6,842 nt of DNA from Candidatus Cloacimonas sp. 4484_140 (lineage in GTDB: Bacteria > Cloacimonadota > Cloacimonadia > JGIOTU-2): positions 1 to 6,842 of the forward strand of contig MVCT01000063.1 of NCBI GenBank assembly GCA_002049945.1. The letters are read 5' to 3'. Of the stretch, positions 1 to 5,777 are shown piece after piece. The notes under the pieces are model-generated. The model saw only the letters and a list, made by a program, of their open reading frames with translations, did no database searches and was not told where the DNA came from. Positions within the stretch are counted from its first letter, which is position 1, and each line of letters starts with the position of its first letter. The translations under genes and the position numbers were made by a program.

Positions 1-76
1 CATACTCTAAGGCAAAGGTGGTGTTATACATTAATAGTAATAAAAGAAGTAAGCTCAAACATTTTACTCTACTCAT
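1..76 (-). CDS. N-terminus of an exported protein (partial, runs off the left edge)
   Basis: The minus strand reads ATG at 76-74 followed by 24 more in-frame sense codons to the window edge with no stop. The visible peptide is a typical Sec signal peptide: MSRVK, a hydrophobic core with seven consecutive leucines, then NTTFA followed by LEY, which fits signal peptidase I cleavage after the alanine at residue 22. A ribosome binding site, AAGGCGG, sits about 4 bases before the ATG. No mature domain is visible, so the function cannot be told; it could be a periplasmic, outer-membrane or secreted protein. It is transcribed divergently from the NFACT gene. The combination of start codon, binding site and signal peptide makes chance unlikely despite the short length. 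Confidence 0.72.
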   Translation of the reverse strand, partial: MSRVKCLSLLLLLLLMYNTTFALEY

Positions 77-96
77 TGTGCCGCCTTTTTATATAT

Positions 97-127
97 AATA
101 TAGTTGTTTAAAAAAATTGTCTGTCAA
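97..127 (-). promoter_or_regulatory. Candidate sigma-70-type promoter for the left-edge exported protein
   Basis: On the minus strand there is a perfect TTGACA at 127-122 and a TATATT at 102-97, separated by 19 bases. That spacer is two bases longer than ideal. Initiation about 7 bases downstream would leave a leader of roughly 14 bases that just includes the AAGGCGG binding site. The -10 area is a TATATATAATATA run and also contains TATAAT on the plus strand (94-99), but I see no matching -35 for that direction. Consensus rules from E. coli may not hold in this organism. Confidence 0.35.
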
Positions 128-156
128 ATTTTTGTGAAACTTTTTTGGGTAACCAC

Positions 157-175
157 GATTCTATCATGATAAATC
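157..175. promoter_or_regulatory. Bulged palindrome, candidate operator in the divergent intergenic region
   Basis: The segment is GATT, one unpaired C, TATCATGATA, then AATC. The central 10 bases are a perfect palindrome and the flanking GATT/AATC extend it to 9 base pairs per arm with a single inserted base at 161. It lies between the divergent starts at 76 and 270, where an operator acting on either gene would sit. Dyads of this size occur by chance in AT-rich DNA, so binding by a regulator is only inferred. Confidence 0.3.
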
Positions 176-210
176 TTGCCAGCTTTACATTAATATCCCT
201 TCATTACCTC

Positions 211-246
211 CATTGATATTTTGATGAATTGTCTGGAATATCAATG
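211..246. repeat. Perfect 10-bp inverted repeat upstream of the NFACT gene
   Basis: CATTGATATT at 211-220 is the exact reverse complement of AATATCAATG at 237-246. The 16-base spacer could add three G-U pairs at its base if transcribed. The right arm ends 7 bases before the AAAAGG ribosome binding site of the NFACT gene. It has no T-tract on either side, so it is not an intrinsic terminator. It could be an mRNA hairpin in the leader or a two-half-site operator with repeat centres 26 bases apart. Confidence 0.5.
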
Positions 247-253
247 TGAAAAT

Positions 254-259
254 AAAAGG
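254..259 (+). promoter_or_regulatory. Ribosome binding site that decides the NFACT start
   Basis: AAAAGG ends 10 bases before ATG at 270. The alternative in-frame GTG at 246 has only a weak GGA upstream and falls in the right arm of the inverted repeat. The family's N-terminal pattern begins at the ATG, so this site supports initiation at 270. Confidence 0.55.
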
Positions 260-269
260 TTTGATAAAT

Positions 270-1928
270 ATGGAATACACGTTTCTCAAATTATGGTTTC
301 AAGAAAACAAAAAACACCTGGTTAGCAGGACGGTGAGGGATGTGTATTCTAATAATTCTACCTATATTTTTGATCTTTCTTCAATACAATTTGTTGTTTC
401 TATCAATGGGCAAAACCCGTTATGCTTTATGACAGAAAATATGACCCTCAACGAGAATAAGGATAATCCTCTTACGCTTTTGCTCAAGCAGCATCTTATC
501 AAAAGTACAGTCAAAAATGCAGAGATAAGGGACAACGATAGAGTGCTCATCCTTACTTTTGATAAAGAATCTTTTTATGGCGAAACATCATACTACAAAA
601 TTATCATCGAGCTGATCCCAAGATATGAGAACCTGATCCTCACCCGGCTGGAAAAGGATAGGGATATCATTCTGGACTGCCATCGAAGGATACATATTTC
701 AGATAGTAAATTTCGACAATTGTATGCGGGAATACCATACAATTTTCCGCCGGCAGTTAATAAACCCTACATTTTTTCTGTGGGCAAATCCCAATTCGAG
801 GGCTTATTTCCCGGGGTGCTTCCTGATTCATGGAAGGAATTTATCACAAATTTCAGCAATGCACCCAAATTTTTAAAAGATATTTTCAAGCCCAGCATGG
901 AAACCGAGGAAATGTGGGAATTCATAAATATAATCCGTACCACCTGCGAACATTGGTCAGATAAAAATAATGTATTTTACAATATGAAGAAAAAACATCT
1001 TAACCTTTTCAAAGTTAATGACTGCCTCGAAATGAAAACCTTGAATGATGCTTTTGCCTATATGTATGAGCATGAGATAGTGCAGAATAGATTCCAACAA
1101 ATAAAAGATAGAACTATACATTCTCACACACGCAAAAAGAAGAGACTGCTTCGAACTCTCTCACAGCAAAAAAAAGATTTGGAGGAGTTGAAGGATGCCG
1201 AACACTGGCAGAAGATGGGTGAACTACTTAAAATCAATCTTAATAAAATTAAATATGGAATGAAAGAAATAGCGGTTACGGATTATTATGATGAAGAAAA
1301 TCCAGAAATTGTGATCCCTCTAAAAACAGACTGCACTCCGCAGCAAAATATGGCGCACTATTTCAAAAAATATAAAAAAACACGTTCTGGAAAAGAGAAG
1401 CTCATCAAGAATATCGCTGCCAATGAAAAGAAGCTGGAGAAACTTGAAAAACAAATTGCTGAAATCGATGCGTGCGAGAGCATAGAAAACCTTGAGCCCA
1501 TGCTGAAGGAAAAAGAATTGGTCTCGGAAAAGCAGAAGAAAACAGCTCCTTTTAGAAAATTTTCCTGCTTCGTCGAAGGCAGACAGTGGGATATTTTTGT
1601 GGGACGCTCCGGCAAAGAGAATGATGAATTGACACTTCATTTTGCCAAACCCAATGACTGGTTTTTTCATACGAGAATTTATCATGGGTCACATATAATT
1701 ATTAAAAACCCAACCAAACTTGAACACCTTCCGGAACGGCTCAGAGAAATTGCAGCAGGTATCGCAGCATATTACAGCAAAGCAAAGCACTCAACAAAAG
1801 TGCCTGTGGATTTTACATTGGTGCGGTATGTAACAAAACCCAGGAAAAGCGCTCCCGGGTTTGTCGTGTATAAAAATCACAAAACTGTGTTCGTGGACCC
1901 GATCGATCCAAGAACTTTGCAGTTATGA
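270..1928 (+). CDS. rqcH: NFACT family protein, RqcH/Rqc2-like ribosome-associated quality control factor
   Basis: Homologue of bacterial RqcH (also called FbpA), which binds obstructed 50S subunits, recruits tRNA-Ala and adds C-terminal alanine tails that mark stalled chains for proteolysis. The call is made from motifs. Numbered from this ATG (552 residues, family about 570), the NFACT-N domain covers roughly 1-170 and has the NDR motif at D90-R91, matching the Asp-Arg pair needed for tRNA recognition, then ELIPRYENLIL and YAGIPYNFPP. A central, poorly conserved segment follows. The coiled-coil arms lie near 265-310 and 375-425; between them are MGELLKINLNKIKYGM, DYYDEENPEIVIPL and MAHYFKKYKKT. 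The NFACT-R domain (about 430-552) has GRSGKEND, NDWFFHTRIYHGSH and YSKAKHSTKVPVDFTLVRYV. A GTG 24 bases upstream is in frame, but binding site and homology favour ATG 270. The protein is cytoplasmic. It stands alone, and its stop is one base from the convergent usp stop. Family is certain; the gene symbol is by homology. Confidence 0.93.
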   Translation: MEYTFLKLWFQENKKHLVSRTVRDVYSNNSTYIFDLSSIQFVVSINGQNPLCFMTENMTLNENKDNPLTLLLKQHLIKSTVKNAEIRDNDRVLILTFDKESFYGETSYYKIIIELIPRYENLILTRLEKDRDIILDCHRRIHISDSKFRQLYAGIPYNFPPAVNKPYIFSVGKSQFEGLFPGVLPDSWKEFITNFSNAPKFLKDIFKPSMETEEMWEFINIIRTTCEHWSDKNNVFYNMKKKHLNLFKVNDCLEMKTLNDAFAYMYEHEIVQNRFQQIKDRTIHSHTRKKKRLLRTLSQQKKDLEELKDAEHWQKMGELLKINLNKIKYGMKEIAVTDYYDEENPEIVIPLKTDCTPQQNMAHYFKKYKKTRSGKEKLIKNIAANEKKLEKLEKQIAEIDACESIENLEPMLKEKELVSEKQKKTAPFRKFSCFVEGRQWDIFVGRSGKENDELTLHFAKPNDWFFHTRIYHGSHIIIKNPTKLEHLPERLREIAAGIAAYYSKAKHSTKVPVDFTLVRYVTKPRKSAPGFVVYKNHKTVFVDPIDPRTLQL

Positions 1929-1929
1929 T

Positions 1930-2823
1930 TTAATTTTCTATTTCATTATTCTCAGAGATGTCATGAAAAGTGAGGAGGGGTAATAAAGTGTGATAAAAAA
2001 CCTTTTTCGTCATACTCGGATGGAATAATTTGGAGAGCAATCTGCGCTTATGATGAAGCAGCGCAACCAGATTGATCTCTTTATCTTCGATATATTCCTC
2101 GACTGCTTTGAGCACATCTTTATCCTGAACAACTTCAAAGAACATTGTACCCTTCTTGAATTCTTCTTCAAAATGTTCCTTCAAGTAATCCATAAGCAAG
2201 TTGTCGATAAGGTCCTTATTTGAATGCTCCACATGCAGGCAATGAATTTTTACTTTGAATGGCTTAAGTATTTCGACAAGATTTTCAACAGCAGAAATAT
2301 CCGATTCGTCAAAATCTGTGATATAGAGTACATTTTGTATTTTTTCATATTCTGTATTTTCGGGTATTGTGAGCACAGGCATCGTTGCATGTTCCATGAT
2401 TTTGAGTGCAATACTTCCCAGTATTTTGTCTGATTTATGTCCGCGCCCCGAAGAACTCATGATAACCATGTCCGGGTGATATGTATCACAGATATCCAGA
2501 ATCTCGTATTCTGCCATACCATTCGTGACTTTTGTTTTGAGGTGTATGTTTTTTATTCCCTCATTCTCGAACATTTTATCAAGTCTATCTTTCAGATGTT
2601 TCATGCCGGCTTTTGCTGCTTTTTCAATACTGTCCATGATCTCGGGAGTTATGAGCGTAGAGCTGTCCACCACATCATCGGTCATATCTGCCGTTGCAAT
2701 GGGATACATATATGCATGAAATAGCATGATTTCTGTTTCTTCCTTTTCGGCAAAATGAATGGCATAATTACATGTGCATTCTGTATTTTCTGAAAAATCT
2801 ACAGGGACAACTATTTTTTTCAT
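1930..2823 (-). CDS. Universal stress protein with two tandem UspA domains
   Basis: A 297-residue cytoplasmic protein with two Usp folds. Domain 1 (about 1-155) starts MKKIVVPVDFSENT, with the nucleotide-contacting aspartate at D9, and ends with SSSG, nine residues, then GS (123-137) before PVLTIPE. This matches the ATP-binding pattern G-2x-G-9x-G(S/T) except that the first glycine is serine. Domain 2 (about 162-288) has NVLYITDFDES but its loop reads HHKRRLLSKLFHPSMTKK, with no glycines, before LLPLLTFHD. A glycine-free second domain of this style is common in Bacteroidota Usp proteins. Such proteins bind ATP and help cells survive starvation or redox stress, but partners vary and none can be named here. 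GAGAGG lies 5 bases before the ATG. It is the last gene of the minus-strand cluster, 18 bases after the HD gene. No terminator is visible after its stop. Confidence 0.92.
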   Translation of the reverse strand: MKKIVVPVDFSENTECTCNYAIHFAEKEETEIMLFHAYMYPIATADMTDDVVDSSTLITPEIMDSIEKAAKAGMKHLKDRLDKMFENEGIKNIHLKTKVTNGMAEYEILDICDTYHPDMVIMSSSGRGHKSDKILGSIALKIMEHATMPVLTIPENTEYEKIQNVLYITDFDESDISAVENLVEILKPFKVKIHCLHVEHSNKDLIDNLLMDYLKEHFEEEFKKGTMFFEVVQDKDVLKAVEEYIEDKEINLVALLHHKRRLLSKLFHPSMTKKVFYHTLLPLLTFHDISENNEIEN

Positions 2824-2841
2824 TAGTACCTCTCTAACTGT

Positions 2842-3384
2842 TTATTTCTTTAGATTTTTAAAAGGCAAATAGGTCATAAAATCAGCATGATGAATGATGA
2901 GCCCTTCTGTAGTTCGTGTGAAGGAATCTCCTTCTTTGGAGTGAACTGCGATCACATGGCATACTTCGTCCGGAACATCACATGCTTGGGCAAGAGATAC
3001 ACCGGTAAAGGCATGACGAATAAGCTGACCGGATTTGCTGAACTTTATCGAATCGCCATCTTTTTCATATTCAAGAAGTTTGCCGACATCAGCGAGTATC
3101 GCACCTGCAACAACGACATCGAGGTCGATAGGAAGCTCATCGCCGAAAAATTTCTGCATTATTTTTGCTGACTCATAAGCGACATGCACTACTGCACGCT
3201 TGTGCGCCATGAAGCTTACTTTGCAGTCTTCAACCAAAAGGGTGAAAGGGATCCTTTGGAGGTCTTCGGGTGTAAGCACGCTTTTTTTAAATGCCAATTC
3301 CCATGTTGCTGCGACCTTCTCACGCAGGTCTTCATTTTCAATCCAATCCAGTTCGGGCCAGAGCTCTTTAATTTCTTTTCGCAT
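2842..3384 (-). CDS. HD-superfamily protein with an altered HD doublet
   Basis: A 180-residue cytoplasmic protein with the helical layout of HD metal-dependent phosphohydrolases. Candidate metal ligands in order are H67 (VHVAYESAKIM), the doublet position A98-D99 (GAILADVGKLLEY), H124 (IRHAFTGVSLA), H148 (IAVHSKEGD) and H165/H166-D168 (IIHHADFM). The doublet is normally HD; here it is Ala-Asp, so one ligand is missing while the others remain. HD proteins cleave phosphoester bonds in nucleotides, including ppGpp and cyclic dinucleotides; the substrate here is unknown, and activity may be reduced or rely on another histidine. The first 60 residues are not a recognised domain. The gene overlaps the end of the terB-like gene by 17 bases, and AAAGG (3398-3394) sits 9 bases before its ATG, so it is co-transcribed and probably translated with it. 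HD fold is well supported; the function is not. Confidence 0.85.
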   Translation of the reverse strand: MRKEIKELWPELDWIENEDLREKVAATWELAFKKSVLTPEDLQRIPFTLLVEDCKVSFMAHKRAVVHVAYESAKIMQKFFGDELPIDLDVVVAGAILADVGKLLEYEKDGDSIKFSKSGQLIRHAFTGVSLAQACDVPDEVCHVIAVHSKEGDSFTRTTEGLIIHHADFMTYLPFKNLKK

Positions 3385-3829
3385 GTTTTTTTACCTTTAA
3401 TTTGGTTTCTATTAATGTTTTATGTGGTAATCGAAGAAGGTTTGAGATCTTATGGGCAAGATAATCTTCATGGGCATCTAACTTTTCATCAGCATAAATG
3501 ATCTTCCAGAGATTTTCAAGGACCTTGGTCTTCTCTTCATCGGAAAAATTATGATTTATCAGATTGGTGAACTGCCACAGATCGATACTTTCATCGAGGG
3601 TGTATTCGGACTTTTCTATAAGTGCATGAACCTCTTCTTCAGATAAAGAGAATTCTTTTTTCAAGATATCAATGATGGCGTTTCGCTCTTGATCTGAAAA
3701 GTGCTCATCACTGTTTGCGATTTCCAGAAAGAGTGCACAGGTAGCGATCTGGATTTTCTTTTCCGGAGATTCTTTATCAACCAGTTCGTCGGAATCGGTA
3801 TTCTGAAATAAATTCTTCAAATTAAACAT
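3368..3829 (-). CDS. TerB-like (tellurite resistance TerB / COG4103-type) protein
   Basis: A 153-residue, all-helical cytoplasmic protein. After a polar N-terminus of about 22 residues, the TerB-like domain spans roughly 24-137. It has the two acidic, pseudo-repeated segments typical of the family: ALFLEIANSDEHFSDQER (32-49) and LWKIIYADEKLDAHEDYL (107-124), with DLWQFTNLINHNFSDEEK between them. The paired acidic residues (D41, E48, D114, D118, E121) correspond to those that bind a divalent metal in TerB. TerB-domain proteins are linked to tellurite and chemical stress responses and often act as metal-sensing adaptors; many with this architecture have nothing to do with tellurite. The C-terminus is basic (KLKVKKHAKRN). 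The start is fixed by coupling: the upstream TPR gene ends TGA, one base, then ATG, with no strong binding site of its own, which suggests translational coupling. No terC, terD or terE lies in this window. Confidence 0.85.
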   Translation of the reverse strand: MFNLKNLFQNTDSDELVDKESPEKKIQIATCALFLEIANSDEHFSDQERNAIIDILKKEFSLSEEEVHALIEKSEYTLDESIDLWQFTNLINHNFSDEEKTKVLENLWKIIYADEKLDAHEDYLAHKISNLLRLPHKTLIETKLKVKKHAKRN

Positions 3830-3830
3830 G

Positions 3831-5717
3831 TCAGTTCTTTAAAGACGCCATTCGTTCTGTAAAGATTTTGTTGGTCGGATCGATCTTACCGGCATTTCCA
3901 TAAGCTTCTCTTGCCTTCTCAATATTGTTCTGCTCTTTATTAATATCACCGAGAAGAATATACTGGTCAAAATTGAAGCCATTCAGTTCGATCGCCCTGT
4001 TCAAAGCTTCGCCTGCTTCAGCAAATTTCTCCAGATGATAGAGCGCTTCCGCTTTGAGATAATAAAAAAACCAGATAGGATTTGATTCAAGTGCCTTATT
4101 TGCTTGACCAAGCGCTTGTTCATAATTACCATCTTCGATGAGAAAATCAATAGTATATTTCATTGGAGAGATGTAAGTAGGTGAAATCCCTAATGCTCTA
4201 TCAAAATAGATTTTTGCAGAATATTTTTCATCTTTTTGATGATAGATACGCCCAAGATAGAATTGCGGGGGTGCGTAGTTGCTTGCGAGCATGGAAGCTT
4301 TTGTATATTGTTGTTCAGCTTCTGCGAGGTTTCCTTCTTTTTCGCACATGAGACCTTTGTTGATGGCTTCTATAACAGTGCTCGAAATTTCATCATTTGT
4401 AGCAAGATAGGAGAGATATTGAAGTTCAAGAAGATCAAGTAACTGCTCATCAGTGCATTTTATGAAGGAGTCTGAGATGTTCTGTGCAAAGCCATCTATG
4501 TTCTTCGAGCCAAGTGCGTTGAAAGCTCCGATTATTTCGTAATAGGGTTGTTTTTCGATCATGAGTTGGTTTTCAAGATTGAGCATTGCATCTTCGCCCA
4601 GCACAAAGTGATCTCTTTCTATGATGATATTTAGCAGATTGATCCCGGCAAGGAAATCATCCAACCATTCGAGAAGTGCAAGCCGATCTCTTTGCTCTGG
4701 GAAGAAGTCAATGGAGATGGAATTTATCTGGTGAAGACTGTCAACAGTGTGTATGCTGTCGGTATAGCAGAGCATTCTTGTTAGCAGATCAATGTAAAAA
4801 GCAAAGCGATTATCAGAGTAGTGTCCATTTTCAAAGATTGAGAGTTTTTGGAGCTTGAATTCATCTGTATATTTCTGCAGAAGATCACCGGATTCGGTCA
4901 CAATCTGTGAAAGTTTTTCTTTGAGAGTATTGCTTTCGCTGGTCTGCACATAATTAAAATATATAAGAAAAGTATCCTGTGCAGCGGCTGTCTCTGCATG
5001 GAGCGCATCGAGTTTGTTGAGATTTTCTTTAGTGAGAGATTTCATGAATTCTAATTTCAGCATATTAAATTCCGGCTGCTTTGTATCAATAGTGGTTTTT
5101 ACATCCTTCTTAAGTATTTGCATAACCAACCGATGAAAGGAAAGCCCTTCGACTTCCGGTTTATTGCTCAAGAAATACTTGAGCATGGCAAATGACTCAA
5201 TATACTTTTTTTCATCTGCAAGTTCAGCGCCGAGAGTATAACATTGGCTGAAAACATCATAATTAGGCCAGAATTTTTCAGGAAGGGTGAGGGGCTGAGA
5301 GTTTCCTAATTCGTTAGAGAATGAAAATGGCATCGCAAGCACAAGTTCACTCTTGGGATAAGTTGCAATAACCTCAAAGAGCTTGTTGTCCGTATTATAT
5401 TTCGGGATAATATTTTGCTGATGAATAGTGTTGCCGTTTTGTTTTATGTGTATGAAAGCAATGTCATCTTCGAGGTCTTTTTTTTTGAATACCCAAGTGC
5501 CCATCGGCTGATAGCGGAAGTAAAGCGTATCGACCTTGTGAAATTCCTCCACATTAAGTGATTCCAATCCTTCTTTATTACACAGATGAATTGATATTAT
5601 CTTTTCTTTGGAAGGCGGAAAGGTCTTCTTCTCTTTATACAGGAGATTTGTTTCCTGTGCAAAAAGAGCACACACGCAAAAAGCGAAAATGAAAAACAAA
5701 GCTAATATTTTTTTCAT
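3831..5717 (-). CDS. Exported TPR-repeat protein of unknown function
   Basis: A 628-residue protein with a Sec signal peptide: MKKI, a hydrophobic stretch (4-19) and a likely cleavage ALFA|QE after residue 20. There is no lipobox, so a soluble periplasmic or secreted protein is likely. Residues 21-130 look beta-rich (TLYFRYQPMGTWVF, DIAFIHIKQNG) and may form a small sandwich domain. Residues 150-445 are helical with no motif I recognise. The C-terminal third has about five TPR units (448-480, 482-515, 516-549, 550-582, 583-616), seen in NLAEAEQQYTKASMLASN, YSAKIYFDRALGISPT, NYEQALGQANKALESNP, KFAEAGEALNRAIELNG and NIEKAREAYGNAGKIDP. TPRs bind other proteins, so a scaffold role is likely; I cannot name the partner. 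GGGGG lies 4 bases before the ATG. It leads the four-gene cluster and is coupled to the terB-like gene. Confidence 0.88.
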   Translation of the reverse strand: MKKILALFFIFAFCVCALFAQETNLLYKEKKTFPPSKEKIISIHLCNKEGLESLNVEEFHKVDTLYFRYQPMGTWVFKKKDLEDDIAFIHIKQNGNTIHQQNIIPKYNTDNKLFEVIATYPKSELVLAMPFSFSNELGNSQPLTLPEKFWPNYDVFSQCYTLGAELADEKKYIESFAMLKYFLSNKPEVEGLSFHRLVMQILKKDVKTTIDTKQPEFNMLKLEFMKSLTKENLNKLDALHAETAAAQDTFLIYFNYVQTSESNTLKEKLSQIVTESGDLLQKYTDEFKLQKLSIFENGHYSDNRFAFYIDLLTRMLCYTDSIHTVDSLHQINSISIDFFPEQRDRLALLEWLDDFLAGINLLNIIIERDHFVLGEDAMLNLENQLMIEKQPYYEIIGAFNALGSKNIDGFAQNISDSFIKCTDEQLLDLLELQYLSYLATNDEISSTVIEAINKGLMCEKEGNLAEAEQQYTKASMLASNYAPPQFYLGRIYHQKDEKYSAKIYFDRALGISPTYISPMKYTIDFLIEDGNYEQALGQANKALESNPIWFFYYLKAEALYHLEKFAEAGEALNRAIELNGFNFDQYILLGDINKEQNNIEKAREAYGNAGKIDPTNKIFTERMASLKN

Positions 5718-5777
5718 AGAACCCCCAGGTTATATGTGTATGAAAGCTTTAATTTGGTAAATTAGATGTCAATTTTT
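5718..5777. other. 60-bp gap between the FAD enzyme gene and the TPR gene
   Basis: This is the only gap large enough for a promoter within the minus-strand block. It holds the TPR ribosome binding site, the 8-base palindrome AAAGCTTT and a small hairpin candidate (AATTT, GGT, AAATT at 5751-5763). A minus-strand TTGACA lies at 5772-5767, but no convincing -10 follows at 16-19 bases. There is no intrinsic terminator, so readthrough from the upstream gene is possible. Confidence 0.35.
5722..5726 (-). promoter_or_regulatory. All-G ribosome binding site of the TPR gene
   Basis: On the minus strand CTGGGGGTTCT precedes the ATG, with the G run ending 4 bases upstream. GGGGG in place of GGAGG can still pair with the anti-Shine-Dalgarno sequence using a G-U wobble. 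No other purine-rich site lies at a usable distance, so this supports the start at 5717. Confidence 0.5.

Noticed and set aside
211..246. The inverted repeat as an intrinsic terminator
   Set aside because: Neither arm is followed by a run of T on its strand, and the stem is AT-rich.
1320..1685. 121-codon minus-strand open frame inside the NFACT gene
   Set aside because: It is opposite the conserved coiled-coil and NFACT-R coding region, and its product is a Phe/Leu-rich complement of Lys/Glu codons. This is typical of antisense shadows.
3184..3501. 105-codon plus-strand open frame over the HD and TerB-like junction
   Set aside because: It is antisense to two supported genes and their overlap, with no binding site or motif of its own.
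3368..3829. A tellurite-resistance (ter) operon
   Set aside because: Only a TerB-like domain is present; no TerC membrane protein and no TerD/TerE calcium-binding proteins lie in the window, so tellurite resistance should not be claimed.
2842..3829. An anti-phage defence system based on HD and TerB domains
   Set aside because: Both domains occur in some defence loci, but there is no nuclease, helicase, ATPase, transmembrane effector or neighbouring mobile gene here, and the flanking genes are housekeeping.
5743..5763. AAAGCTTT and AATTT-GGT-AAATT as a terminator of the FAD enzyme gene
   Set aside because: The stems are very short and AT-rich, and no T-tract follows in the direction of transcription.
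5767..5772. Minus-strand TTGACA as a promoter for the TPR gene
   Set aside because: The hexamers at 15-19 bases downstream (TAAAGC, AAAGCT, AAGCTT, AGCTTT, GCTTTC) do not resemble a -10 box, and TATAAC at 5734-5729 is much too far away. A promoter may exist here, but I cannot support this one.
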